NCBI GenBank assembly: GCA_032622095.1 | Contig: CP136064.1 | Coordinates: 272,885,614-272,949,613 of the forward strand | Direction: 5' to 3' | Length of the DNA: 64,000 bases | From: Siphonodentalium dalli | Lineage: Eukaryota; Mollusca; Scaphopoda; Gadilida; Siphonodentaliidae | Shown here: in pieces, positions 11,401-26,500 of the stretch | Numbering within the stretch: the stretch's first letter is position 1 | Layout of the letters: every line of letters begins with the position of its first letter | Notes under the pieces: generated by a model | Database searches by the model: none | What the model saw: only the letters and a program-made list of their open reading frames with translations | What the model was told of the DNA's origin: nothing | Made by a program: the position numbers and the translations under genes

Positions 11401-14400
11401 AGTAGACCAAAAAGTGGAAATTTGTATACTCAATCACAGCCATGGTAATGAGCTAGTGCATATCAAAATAGTCTTTCAGATAGAATGTTTGAGGGATAAC
11501 GGGGCTAACATCCTAGTATATTTAAACCAACTATTTTATTGATTACGTATTACAATTGTTTCAACCTGAACACTCAGGGACTTTTAGCACAGTCTTCCAT
11601 CAAGAACCAAATCACTTTTAATTTTAGCGTGGATGGATATGAGTGAGATATCGGTATCTCACTAGACGGATAACGTATTTTATCAGATGCAAAATACTAC
11701 TAATTGATAGCTGAGCATATAACAAAGACGATTATCCCTTGTGATGGTTTGTTGTGGCACATTTATAGCATAATACAACAGACGATTATCTCGGCTTATT
11801 GTGATGGTTTTTTATAGCGTTACTTACACATTTGGATCAAGAAGATCATCTCCGTTGACTGGGCTGGTTTTCCGTGGTGAGTATTCCCATGCTATCTCTT
11901 CGATTGCGATGAAATAGTGCCGAACGCGTTTCGGTGCAAACAAAGATCGCCAATTGGTCAGTTTAGTATGTTTAATATTCCTCTTGTCGCAGTCAGTTAC
12001 ATTGTACAGCGCCTGCATTCCAGACACAGTGAATTCAGCGGTGTGGCATGTCAGCAACCAGCTACCTGTTGATGGGAATATTCCAGATAAGGAAATGAAT
12101 CAATGAATGGTGGAGTTGGGTTTGTTTGAGGCTTTATGTCCTTTGCTGTTTTACTTGAAATAATGTTAATTGAGAATATCTTAACATACAAGATGTGACC
12201 GTGCCCTTTTAATTTAGACCTCAAAATTAAATGATAATCCAAATGTTTTAAATTTACGGGTGGCCTTCCTAGTAGGTATAGCTATTACCATAGTCACATC
12301 CGTTAAAACCGCCGTAAACAGACACAATATATAATACTAGCAGGTTATCCCGCCACTGGCGGCGTTCGTCAGAAACATGATTTTTGTCTTTTTTTTAATG
12401 AATTTATTTTTTGAATTTAATTTTTTTTTTATATTTTTGAATTAATTTTTGGTTTTTCAATATTTTACCCGATTTGGCCTTGAATTGATCATTTTCAAGG
12501 TCAAGGTCAGGTCGGGGTCACAATTTAACCCATCCATGACACTTCCCGTTGGTAGCAAGTGTGAGCGCAGTCGGTTCGAGTCTATAAAGGACACATGCAC
12601 ACATATATATAATTTGTGGGTACCCGTTTCGAGGTGAAAATCACCTAGGGCGGAAAAACTGACCCGATACGCGTTCCTAGGAAGCCCTGAGTACGTAAGA
12701 ATCACTCGTTTCAAGGTGAAAATCACCTAGGGCGGAAAAACTGACCCGAGCCGCGTTCCTAGGAAGCCCTGAGTACGTAAGAATCACACAACACGCTCAT
12801 GTCTGTATAATGACGCACACGCGCCGAGACAGACGTAAGAATCACATGTAGAGTTACGCCTCTTAGATTAATACGTCGATGACAATATACGAAATTTGAG
12901 CTCGATCCGCGCAGCCTTTCTCGATGCTATGAAGTACCCACATACACATATACACACATATATATACGAAAGTCTCAAAATATATATATAGATACATATA
13001 TTGTTCTTATATCAGTCATAAATATCGCGTACATTGCATGTTATTGTCACGTTTGTACACTTTGTTATGTAAACAAACATCAAAAACGTTAAAGCACATA
13101 TTTTTCATAAAGACAAAAACTCGGAACTACCCGATCGTCCAATGGAAATGGTCCATTGCGCCGTGGAGTGCTGATATAACATTATAGTCCAGGCACATTA
13201 GGTTTCACTAGTGCAAACAATCCGGGAAAGCTGAATTTTTTTCAGGGATTAATAAGAACATGTTTATGGACAACTTGACAACAGTCCCCTAGAATTTGAG
13301 TTGAGCTTTTTGAGATCATGATTTTTCATAATGGTGCAAATTCTGACGAAATTCCATTAGACCATATGCGAATGCAGTCATATGTAGGCTAATTTATGGA
13401 CTCAATCTTCACACATACCCGTCCATCATGAAGCAGGCGTCGATAGATATGCGTAATTGATGCTAGAGCTTACTAACAGTCGATATTCCATAATTGTGAT
13501 GACATTTATTGGCGAAGTGAGCATATCAATCGCATGGTGATTCAAAATTTTCCTAACAAAAGAGGGCGAGTAAAGATATTCAGACGACAATGCGCTAAAA
13601 TATGAACCATTATACTAGAATAGTGGTTAGTTCGGAACAGGAAATTGATGAGATATATCGAACCATCACCATCCTTAATATTTTATAGTCGGAAACATAA
13701 CACTACCCCATAAAACGTACGCCATGGCTTTGAGTGTCTGAAAGGCAAACATACCACATAATAATCCTGGCGTTTGACGTAACAATTGTGCAAATGGTGA
13801 TAACACTATGAAACATGGCACATAGGTTCCTTTTTCACTATTCATCATTGTCAGATGTATAGACGTCGCGGCAGGCCCTTCCTTGGCAACGGTTGCTAGG
13901 CAACTATCCCACATCGAAGAAATACAAATATGACTGATATTATGGCAGTTTTAACAATCTAACATACACCATGCAGCATTTTTATAGTAAAAATAATATT
14001 AATTGTTGTTCGAGTGGATCTGGGTGGAAAATTACCATAGTTCTTACTTACAGGGGTGGTAATGGTTGCTAGGGACATACCCGAAATCGAAAAATGCCGA
14101 GCTGACTGATATTATGGTAGTTTTGACAAACTAATATAAACTACGTCATTATCATTTTATGGTGAAACAATTGTAATAGTTATTGTTAGTGTGCGTTCGA
14201 CTTTAAAAATTACTATATATTTCTGGTAACGGTTGCTAGGGACATACCAGACATCGAAAAATACACACATGGCTGATATTATGGTAGTTTTAACAAACTA
14301 AACTACGTCATGTAAAGGTACCCTCACACCATAGCGTATGCTGAAACATATGAGTTGCGTGTAAAAAATATGTGTATACCGCACCAAACGCAAGCGAAAT

Positions 14401-17400
14401 CAACAATTTTGTCAATTTGTAACCTATTCGACCTATGGGTTGCGTGTGAGTTGCGTGTGGGTTGCATGTGGGTTGCATGTGGGTTGCGTGCGAGTTGCGT
14501 GTGAGTTGCGTGCAGAACTTACGAGTTGCGTTTGAGTTGCGTTCAAAACTTACAAGTTGCGTTTGACCTGCGTGCTAGTTGCGTGGTATTTGCGAATATC
14601 TGTCACGTGATAAAAACCTATAAAAATTGCAGATTCATTATTTTCTTCAGTACTGTTTGGTCATCGAAGAGTCAACATGTGGAAAGCTACCAAGAAATCA
14701 GATAAAAGTGACCCCAAAAGTTTATTTATACCATTTCTCAACACGCATGTAGTACGCAACTATCACGCAACTAATAGGTTGGATACGCAGGGCATAGGTT
14801 GGGGATACGCTGGGAATAAGCACAATAGGTTTGGGGTACGCTACACACGCAACATGATCGCAACAGGCACGCAACACGATCGCAAAATGATCGCAACAGG
14901 TACGCAACACATTCGCAACATGTACGGTACCAAAACCTGGCCAGATACCTAAAATTTGGACCTGCGATCACCTGTTATGAGTTGCGTACCTGTTTCGATC
15001 GTGTTGCGTGCGTAGCGTACCTGTTGCGCCCCTGTTGCGTATACATTGATCGCAGGCATTCGCAGAGAATTATTGAACATGTTCAAAATTTCCGAACTTA
15101 CTCTGCGTGTGTCTGCGTGTGTCTGCGTGTGTCTGCGAGCACCTGCGTGCTTGTTGCGCACTTCAAGCCTATAAAACTTATTAGTTGCGTGTGAGTTGCG
15201 TTCGGAACTTATGACCACTATTTGTTATTCGCAACCATACGCAACTGGTGATCGCTATGGTGTGAGGGTAACTTAACATTTTTATATTGAAAACAATTAT
15301 TATTATTGTTGTTAGTGTGAACATGTCAGTAAAGTTGCCGCATTCGTTACCTAACGCGTGTGTAATGGTTGCTATGGACATACCCACCTTTGAAAACACA
15401 CCATATGTATGAGTTTCTGGTAATTTAACTGATATAACTGTTTCATAATATGGTATGAGTTTCGGGAAATTTGCATGATATAATTGTTTTATAATATGCC
15501 ATATTATGCTTATATTGTCAATAATGCATAACTAAAGGTTGTCGTGTTGTGTACTGATGCATTCTCGTGTGATTCTCGTGTGGCAAATTGGTATTGAGGT
15601 TTCATTGTTGCTAGGTAACCACCTACCATTGCCAAATCGTCTTTAAACTGACAGACTGTTAGTTTTATCAGAATAACATACCTGTGTGGAGTTTATTATT
15701 GTTTCTTCCATCAATCGATTGTTGGAATACATTTTAATGAGACATGTAAAAATATTGACCCACATTTATGTCGATACGACCTGACCCCCCCCCCATGGAA
15801 TCGGACATTCGCAGTACATTTGACAATGGCATCCATGCAGAACACTCTATCACGGTGTGGTAGCATCCGCATACCAGTTGCTATACGATATGAACTAACT
15901 GTGTTTCCTTCCTATCCATGCCATAACTACACATATGTCAATATGAGTCACTTACAAGTATATAGGAGCTCGTACATGAGTGTGGCCTATATATTTCAGA
16001 CTAAGCTGCCACGAACTACCCTTTGGAACCGGTTACCAATACCCATTTACATGGGCAGCCATGGGCCCATTACCAACCAACAGTTACTAAGGAACAGCAT
16101 CCAACGAGGTGTCTTAACTACTGTGTCCATGTCATAGAAAGGGGCCTGGAAACGATGATATACTATTTAGGGTTCGTTCTATTGATTTGCCGTATAGACC
16201 TGGTACATGTCATTCGTTCATAACTATAGACACCTGTGTATTTGCACTAAATGTGGTGTTCATATGGGTCCATAGCGTATGTGTGGCTGTGGTGATAACC
16301 TAGATAGTCATGTAACATGTACATTCACGGGATGGGTTCGTGTCTTACATATAAATATCTGGTAATAAGGTCATAACTAAATCAGCCTGGATACATGGGC
16401 TGTCCATTGTGGCCCGTCTCAATTGCCTACCTATATGAGCCTGGGTCCATAGCCAAGCTATGGCGGTGCACCCGGCCAATAGATAGGGACGTGCATCCTA
16501 TAGGGCGTTGGTCGAATGGCTGAAATGGACATACGTATATGGTATAGAGATATTGTCAAAAATGCCTTAATCGAATGATCTTCAAGTTGTGATGAAATAC
16601 TTTTGAATTTGAGTAGCTGAACATATTTCATGTAGCATGACAAACTTGACGGAAAATCCAAAATGCGTGTTCTATTGTCAGGTCTACGTGGACATATATA
16701 TTGCACCATAGAAGAAGGGAACAAACTAATATATTTTGTTTTGAAGAAAGCTGAATTCCTCTGGAGAACATATATTGATCGTTTAACTCTAAATCCTGAC
16801 TAGATCAAAGAACAGTCGATAGAAAATAGGAGTAAAACATAGCTATAAGCTTCACCATGAATTTACATATTGCATTTGTCTTCGCGTTTTTATTAACAAT
16901 ACGTATCATCAAACTTAACAGTTACCCGAAATCACTAGCACATTATTGATATCTGTGTGATTGTTATGAGATACATATATGCTATCATCATTTATTAATC
17001 GACATTCGCAGCTCGTGTATGTCAACCAATCAAAGCAATTGACTGGTGTTAAACTACTCGTCGACCCCTCTGTATGTCTGCACATCTACATGTGTGTTTG
17101 TTTGTATTACTGACTGTCAGACTGTCTGTATGCCTGCATGTCTGTCGTCTGCATGTATGTCTGTCAGAATGACATGCCTGTACGAAGGAATATCAAGACA
17201 TGTATGTATATACGTGTCCGTGTGCGTGAGTTATTACCAACATGTACATATATGTTTATATGTCGTCCGTGTATGCACGGCACTGATATAGCCACAATAA
17301 GAACGATTTAATGAGACTCTAATGTCCAATGTCTCGCTACAGGTCAGTTAGGTTTTCCATTTATATTGAAACCTTTGTTTTGTATAATTATGTACGATAC

Positions 17401-17480
17401 GTTATGGCATGTATCAATTAGTATTTGTTCACATTATAAAATATTTATATATATGGATCTTCATACATGGAGGACAATAA

Positions 17481-17515
<35 letters not shown>

Positions 17516-20500
17516 AAACAAGTCCTCCTACCGCCACTCATTGTGTGGTACTATTATAGGTCAGTTACCACACGAGAAACCTATTCGGGTAAAAGCATAC
17601 ACAGTAAATACGCAGACATCAGGACAACTAGGAGAACAGTGGGTTGCAATTTTCTTCAATGGAAACATTTCAAATATTTCGATTCGTTTGAATTACCAAC
17701 ATTGATGAATACGTGACATTCTATCGAATGCAAAATTAACGATGGACATTCAACGTTCAACACCACGGTACAACCCTGTGTGGTATATTTTGCATATTTG
17801 CTCTAAATCTCTTGAAAAGCGTATACACTACAAACGTAATAGTTGAACTAAAGTTTGATGGTGACTATTTTCTATTGAGAAAAAAAAAATTTGGTTTTAC
17901 ACACATGTGAAGCATTTTCTGAACTCAATTAATGGTGGAGTGTATTCCCAAATGTAAATATGTTCATTACATTACCAGTTACTGATTGCAAATATGTTCA
18001 CATAATTATCTAATGTTGAGTGCGTTATGATAATTTCATCAATAATTGTAAATATGTTGATTCTTAATTCAAAAATAAAAGTAGTGTTGATGAAAAACAG
18101 TGTTTGTATTTGATGATCATCTTCGACAAAGTCGACGTAGATCTTAGTTCACAAAAAGAAACAAATAATTTAGAAAAAGAAAGAAAATCTCAAGACACAT
18201 AGACGTGGTTTATCAGAAGTCCGCTTATTTCATATATGAACCAGCCCAGTATAGTTCATCTTTTGTCCATGCTGGAACACATCGATCATATTCTTCCGCC
18301 TGATGTGCAAGATATCCGTGTATCGGAACACATGGGGGCTCCTTCCTTCTGTGTGGTAGAGAATAATAAGTTGTCAACTGTCCAATGCTGTCGCTAAACT
18401 GTGGGCTTTCAACAGTGGCCCATTCATACGATACATGACATGCGATATGGAATTTGTCGCTGTTGCATACAGTGGCAATTCTTCTACATGCATGTAGGGC
18501 GATTGTACGTCAACTGACCCAAACTCAGATACGAAATTGACCCCGTAGATGATGTGAACATGAAAAAATATGTGTTTAGATCACTCATCGAGGAAATGAC
18601 TTTGTTTCGGTTCTATAACAATTCATAAGAAATATAATTGATCAAGACTGAAAACTGCCCTTTTTATAACAAATCAAAATCGTCTATAGATGTCTTGTAC
18701 AATTAGATTGTTAATATTTCACAACACTCCCGTCTTCGAATATAGTCGAATCTGTTCGCTTTTGTAAAAAATGCATTGGTACAGTACACACTTCGCCTAC
18801 CACACTATATTTAGAAGCCAAGAACCGTTCACGAACTGTGTGAATTTTCTGTTGAAATAGGTTGACTGGTGTGGGAACCTCATTGGTTGCTACTCTGGGC
18901 CATCCTTGGCTAGTGGTCACATCGGGCCATGGCCCATATAGTGGCCCCGATCCAGCGGTGGCACAGAGTAGCAAACGAGGAGGGTGTGCCCCAGGGTGGC
19001 AGTCGATGAGTGGTATCGGTCCCTGTCGTCTGCCACACAGGGCCATGACCCAGAGTGTCCACGGGCCAGTTGGTGGCCCATAGTGGCAGCCAATACTACT
19101 TAAAGCAATCGAGATAAATTAACATGCGTTTGTTTCTCACTCACCTTCGTTGTCCGTTTGCATGGACGCCGTTGACGTTTTTCCGGGAATAAGAAGTTCG
19201 GTGTCACCGCGTCTACCATTTGAAATGAATGTGTTCCCGAAGAATGAGGCGGTGTGGATGTCAGTTTCAGATCCCCACCCCATGAGATGCCACGCCACAT
19301 TGTCGTTTACGCACATGTCTAATCCTTGGAGACCTATGTTTCTCTTCCCGTTAATTCCTGTAAGATCATGTACGACTGGTTATGGGTTGTTTTACTTGTT
19401 TAGAAGGCCACAAAGCATTGAGTAGTTGATCAATCATAAAAATCTCTGTCACGAAGACGAAAATCGTTCAATATATCTAATTGTTTCTCCTCATTGACGA
19501 GACATCACGTTTTAAAACCCTTTTTGTATTTACTGTTATAATGCCAATATATTATATACCATATCACCAAACTGTTAATATTTAAATTATTTCGTAGCCA
19601 AAATGACAAATGTGGTGAACTTCAGCATCATTCCACCATTACAAAACCTTGGAACTTTTTGAAGTTTTGACAGGGAACCTTATAAAGTTGTAAAAATAAC
19701 GCGGGGAATATATTTCTTAGTTGTTATCTGTTCCTTAATAGTGTACTTCACTGTACCGAGGAAAATAAATTGTTGGATGTCTAGGCTATTTCTTTTCGAT
19801 TAGTTTTGTGGTTTACCAAGATATTTTGGCTGATCCGTAACAACCCGTTCCTCTGCTATATCCCGTTTTCTTTAAAGTAATGATTAACTGTCACACTTGT
19901 GTGCTTTTCTCAGACTATTGTGAGACGATATCGCAATAAAGATCGGATTAATTACCCAGTATAAATTTCATAATTGTAAGCGACGCAAAGCAAAATCGCT
20001 CACAAATTCACTTAAATCGTGAAATTTCAGGTTGGGACCGTAACATACAGTGGAGTACATTATTAGTGAACATGTAATAATTAAGATATATGTTCCTCGC
20101 CTTATGTGTTCAACTTTATAATGTTCCCTGTCAAAACAAGTTGGCATTGCATTGCATCAGTGCAAGTTACCAATGCATCGAACATAGCATACAGAACGGT
20201 TCGCAGCTTGAAACGTCATGTCCGCTGCCATTACGTCATCATGCCAACGTCCTGCGATTGGTTTCGAAAGACTTGTTTCAATTAAAGCGGGTTGTCTGAA
20301 TATTTCACGGAATCAAGCCGATCGATATGCCATTTTTACCATATTTCAAATTTCCAGCTATATATATTATGTCCCTATAGTAACGACGATACGTCCGGAA
20401 TAACCGCGTAGCCGTTCAGATAATTTCTTATCACTGAGCAGTCGCCAGATGTGTACGCATTCGTCAAGCTATTTCTTTACGAAGCTACGCCTGGACTACT

Positions 20501-23500
20501 GACCAATCAGCGCCTCGGACATTGGATTGACATGTTAGCAGAGGGAGAGACATTTCTAACCTGCAATCTTGTTCGATTCTATGAAATCTGCGTCTGTTGG
20601 TTCGGCTCCCGGGGCGAACCGCACAATATTGTCACTCAGGTACCACGATTTGTTCTCGTCGAATGTAGAGAACAACAAGACGAACATCCTGTCCAATCCA
20701 AGCTGTGGATAAAGACGTTAACGTGACATAAGACAAAATCACAATATGCAAACCATTCAACGATTAAATACTTATAGATGGTCTGCTCGTTTAGCAGCTA
20801 GGATACTGATAACTGGTGTAGTATAGTGGCACACGTGGATCGTAGGCTAACTGACATGTCTCGCAAAAGTCCTATCCCCAATAAAAGTCCACCCACACCA
20901 ACCACAAAATAGCGTAATTACCTTCTGGTATGGTTTTGGTTACCAGATACATTATTATTCAGGTTGCCCAAAGACCAAATTAAGCCACCGCGATTTGTTT
21001 GTGATAGAGTACTGTGGAGTTGAACTGTCGCAGTTGCAAGACACAACCAATGATATTGAATACATCCTACAGCGATTTTACTGGATAATGTGTTTTAATT
21101 GTAGACCTGGTAGGCATTATATGTATCAAATTGCGTTTTGTGACGTTGAATCTGATTTTTGCTACATTCGACTGCAACAAACAATTAGCAGCTAGCAACA
21201 AGCATTAGCATTCGGCTTTCCATATATTAGTTCAATATTTAGATTTGTTTAAAGTGATGTTTAACACTCCGGTAGGTTGATCAGATAAAAGTGGAGAATA
21301 ATCTTCCTCAAAGTAGTTATTATTACATTATATACACATTGACAACACACACCGTCATTTTTATAAATTCAATAAATCCAGTGTCTCTCGATAGCGAAAT
21401 CGTTTTCGTTAGTTTATCGCCAATAGTTGCGTCCCGAATCGAGAAGTAAATATTGACAATTGAGCGAAATTTGGACAATGTTATCTATGGAGAAGATTTT
21501 CGGCGATGGTAGTGAAATGTTACATTCCCCGTGTTGACATAGCGCCTGAATACTTTAGCTTCTCTGCGAAAATACGAACATAATGATTGGGGGTCGATAT
21601 GCAGAACCACTTGTTACCATTTCTCCGGCATGTTGCGTTCTCGTCATCTCATTGATTGATACTCACTGGAACTAAACATCACTGCCACAGTAGAATGACC
21701 AATACAAGTCAAATTAGTTCTCATCATCTCATTGATTGATATTCACTGGCGAGCCAAGCATTAGTAACACAGTAGAATGACCAATACAAATCAAATTTGT
21801 CCAAGAAGAGACCAGAGGTTAATCAATACGTGTCGGTAAATATTGGAAAAGATATTGGCATTGTGCCATTGAACAATATTCTGATAATCATATTCGGACT
21901 AAAATAATTTACATTACGATTAGTGGTGTTTGTTGACAAATCACTGTAACAGTTTTGTTTATATAACTATTGTTTCATTGCTCACCATTTCGTTACTGTA
22001 GAACTATAAATAATGAATTCAACAGTAAAGTTTATAAATTTATCTATGTACGTAGTGGTGATATTTAAAACATAGTTATATATGTTGCTACATGTACCCC
22101 ACTACGAGTGTCTTCATTGCCTTGTGTCTATTTAATATATACCAAGCGAGTATATACATGGGTAAGGCATTATGCAACGTACCGTTCTCCCTGTGTAAAT
22201 CGAAAAGAGCGTTTCTCTGTTTAACAGATCCGATCAGATATACAGATCCAGAATGGATCAATGCATTTATCCACTGCTCAATATAACTCTATGTTGCATG
22301 CACACAGCCAACATACACGTTGCGTTTGTTACATCAATTATCTTTATTATGTCAACGCACTTTAGTAGGTAGTAACTACTTTCATGGGAAATTAAATAAA
22401 AGTATGCAAATTGCGCAGGTAAGTGCGGATGTCAACCTGCCTAAATGACGTCAGAACAAGGCCAGCTTGAAATAAATATAAAAAAGTCAACGAACTATTT
22501 CGCTATAAGTATGCCGCACTTCGGTTTTTTAACGTCATGAATACTAACCAGTTTGCTTGGCCTCATAAATGTAAGGGCGTCATCGAAGTGAAGAATGGAA
22601 ATTACATACCCCCTTCCAAAAAAGGTAAGTTTTGAGCAATGGATAAATAACATATGAATAATTATGTCCGCTCTTGGATTTGGCATCTACTGAACTTGAC
22701 AGAGCCTCGCCCAATAAATGATAAAATTCGTCCTAGTCTAAACCTACATTGGCGGTCCAATCAAACAGGTTCTAATGGGGGGTTTGTGGTCGTTCGGTGG
22801 CTATATAGCTGAATCTGTGAAATGCGAACAAGTGCACGATTGCAACAACTCTCGTATGATAACGAATGAAGTGTGACACACTAACACCAAGTATCCACTT
22901 TCACCTTATCGATATGCCTTCTATATATGCGATGCTCCCTGTGGGAGATTCGCATATATAAATATGTAAGATATGCCTTGACACAGGGTGTTCGCTTAAG
23001 TTCAGGGAGCCCCAGTCATGGGGGGGGGGGGGTAATCTAAACCCCTTAGTGGACTAGAACTAAACACTTAACGTTTGGGGTTGGCGCCGTAAAATCACTT
23101 GACTTTTCCCACAAAGCCAAGCCTATTTCCATAGTAATAATTAACACAGTATCACGCGTCACAAGTTAAATGTATGTGTATCTATACGCCTGTTTACTGA
23201 CTCGAACTAAACTATTATCATTAACGTGTAGGGTTACCTAAAATGATGTGACTTTTCCCACCAAGCGTATCTCCAAACTAATAATTAACACATAATCACG
23301 CGTCACAAGTTATCGTATGTGTGTCTAAACCTGGTTACAGACTAGAAATAAACTTATCTATAAACGTGTAGGGGTTGGTACCGTAAAATCAAGTGACTGT
23401 TCAGTTTTCACATCAATTGTATTTCCATAGTAATAACTGGTACAGTAGGACGCGTCACAAGTTAAACGTATGTGCGTCTAAACCTGGCCATTGACTAGAA

Positions 23501-26500
23501 CTAAACACTTACCGTGGCTATTTTATGTTGTCCGATGCTGAGTGTCCCTTTCTTGCACACAAATAGCGGTCCTATGAGACCGGAGGCGGTATCACGTATA
23601 GTGTCGACGTCGGAGAAGTATGGTTTTACAACACAATCGTCATCGTCAGCCACCAGGACGTCGTGTGGTATGGTAAATGTGTAGTTTCCGGTCTGACCAG
23701 GGAGTGTTGCGCCTGTGAGGTAACCGGTTGAATTAACCCATAGGCCTTAGATAACTAAATTCTGTATTAACCAATTTGTATAATTTTTTTCATTTTTTCT
23801 TAGATTTTTTAACTATTATAAACAATAATATAAAGTTTGTTAGGCCAATGCATTCTCTTATATATACGATGCGAGCTATGACTCGCATATATAAGACAAT
23901 GCATTGGCACAGGGTTTTCGCAAAATTTCAAGAAGCTCCCGTCATCAAAGGGTTAACTATATATGGAATGTGCTATTGAGCAATAACATATGTTTACACA
24001 AAGCTTCTGGCACCTGGCCGTTTTGTGTACATACATTGTACCGGGAAAGAAACACCCATGTTATATCCTCTACTTATAATTATGTAAATGTTAACTATGG
24101 AATGTACTATTGATAAATAAAATTAACCCTTAGGCCTTAGCTAACTAAATTTGTATAATTTTTTTTTTCATTTTTTCTTAAATTTTTTAACAATTATAGA
24201 AATAAAATACAATTTGTTAGGCCAATGCTTTCTCTTATATATATGCCTGGCGACCTGTGGTCGACGAGCATATATAAGATAATGCATTGGAACTGGGTTT
24301 TCTATCACTATCATTTATGTATACAATATTTCGGTTTTTCGTGAAATATATCCTTGCGGCGTCCGCAAATCACCCGAAAGCAGATTATTGATTAATTATA
24401 AGATGCTCATTGTTTTCTGTCTATTCTGTTTATATCCCCTTTATCGTGCATGTGGAATGGTGTTCAATTAAGAAATGACTGGAAGTCCCATTTATTAGGG
24501 TCATTGGGTTTTGATCGGCAGAGTAATTAATTAATCCTTCGGGATGCACAATTTGATTGAACAACTACATGCCTTAAAATCATTATCCCAGTACATTCGC
24601 TGACATCAATGCTAATAAAACTGGACATGTCCTGGAATATCTATCTGAATTTTGCCATTATTAAAATAGTTAATTCATATCGCAACGTAAATGAGCCCAA
24701 AATAAAAATTTCAAAAGTTTCAACGGCCTCGTTTTCAAATATCTACTTCATCTATGTTCTACCGGCGTCAAAACAGCCGATTTGAAAACAGAACAACTGG
24801 AGTCGATAGTGCACCAATCTAAAACCGCGTGTTTCAGATTGACCGGAGCTTCCTGAACTTTTGCGAAAACCCTGTGCCAATGCATTTTCTTATATATGCG
24901 AGTAGACCATAGGTCGCATCGCATATATAAGATAATGCATTGGCCTAACAAATTTTATATTATTTTTTATAATTTTTAAAACATGTAAGAAAGAATAAAA
25001 CAAATGATACACATGTGGTTAACAACGTAAGAAATAATGATAAAAACAAATTGTTAAAGAATGTAAGAACCAATTATAAAAATTATAAAGAATGTAAGAA
25101 CAATTTATAAAATTGTTAAAGAATGTTAGAAAGATTTGTTATAGAATGTAAGATCAAATTATAAAAAAATATATAAAAACTGTTAAAGAATGCAAGAAAA
25201 CAAATGTAAAAAAAAGGATAACAATTATTAAAGATTGTAAGAACAATTTATAAAACAAGATAAAAAATTGTTAGGCCAATGCATTCTCTTATATATGTAA
25301 TCGACTCACATATATAAGAGAATGCATTGGCACAATGGACAGCGTACGTGTATTCAAGTCGAACACTTGATTTGACGTACACTGTGCATTGCTATTTGTG
25401 AGTGTACACGTTATGAGTGTACACTTAGTTATTGTGTTATTCGTGTAAACCGTATGACGAATTGTACTGATTATTACGGGCCCTAATTGTGTGAATGTAG
25501 AGGGTATGTGATTATATAATAATAAATGCCTATGTATCACGTTAGATTATATGGGAATGTTAACCCGAGAAGTTCAACAAAGTATACCCGTATAATGTAT
25601 AACTGCAGCTCTCGAACCTGGTCCGACAAACTCCATAATTTTGCAACCCTCCAATTTCGGTTTGAATTTCAATTGGTATCTAACACTTTCCAACGGTTAG
25701 AAATTTACAACCGGACACATCCTCCTCTGCCTGTTAACCTGTCGAACTGGTGACCGTTTCAATCCAAAACATCGACTCTCGGCATCAAAATATACTAATA
25801 CGAAAATCAAATAGCCAGAACAAATTCTTCAACCAAATTATCTTGGTTTGAATTTGATGTTGTGTCAATACTCTGAAAATAAATTAAAATTTAACCGTTT
25901 TGGTAGAAGATGCCTCGGGGGAGAGGCATCCCGCTTGCCGGTGCGTCAAACTTCCCCGTACATACTACTCACCCAACACTCCGTGTGTAACGCCTTCTGG
26001 GTGTACCGTGTATCCCGACAATGGCCTACTGGCATCATTCTTGAGAAACACTGTTATCTGGTCTCCAGCCTCACCATAAATGGCCGGGCCGAGAATACCG
26101 AAATGGTCAATGTCTGGCAACTTCGCGCCGAAACTTGGGGCTCCTGATTTCCCATCACATTCGTATCCGACGTACCTGGCTTTCTTGTATACGTTTCCGA
26201 TCTGACCTGGCGTTGGTGTACTTGGGCTGTTGAAAGACAATTAGAATGTATCAACGAGATTGATTGATTGACTGATTGATTGGAGTTTAATGTCGCTTTC
26301 ATCAACTAAGAAAATACCACGACATTACACGATTTAGTGGCTAACCTAACAGTGATTTCAATGTCTGATAAACTGTATCAGCTATCGGCGAGTAACTGGA
26401 ATTCCACCAGATAATTATTTCCAGTTAAAAGTCCACGATGGAAACATGTGGATTTGAACCATTATCGCCAGCGCTGGAGGGCGAAACGGCTTGGAGTTGT

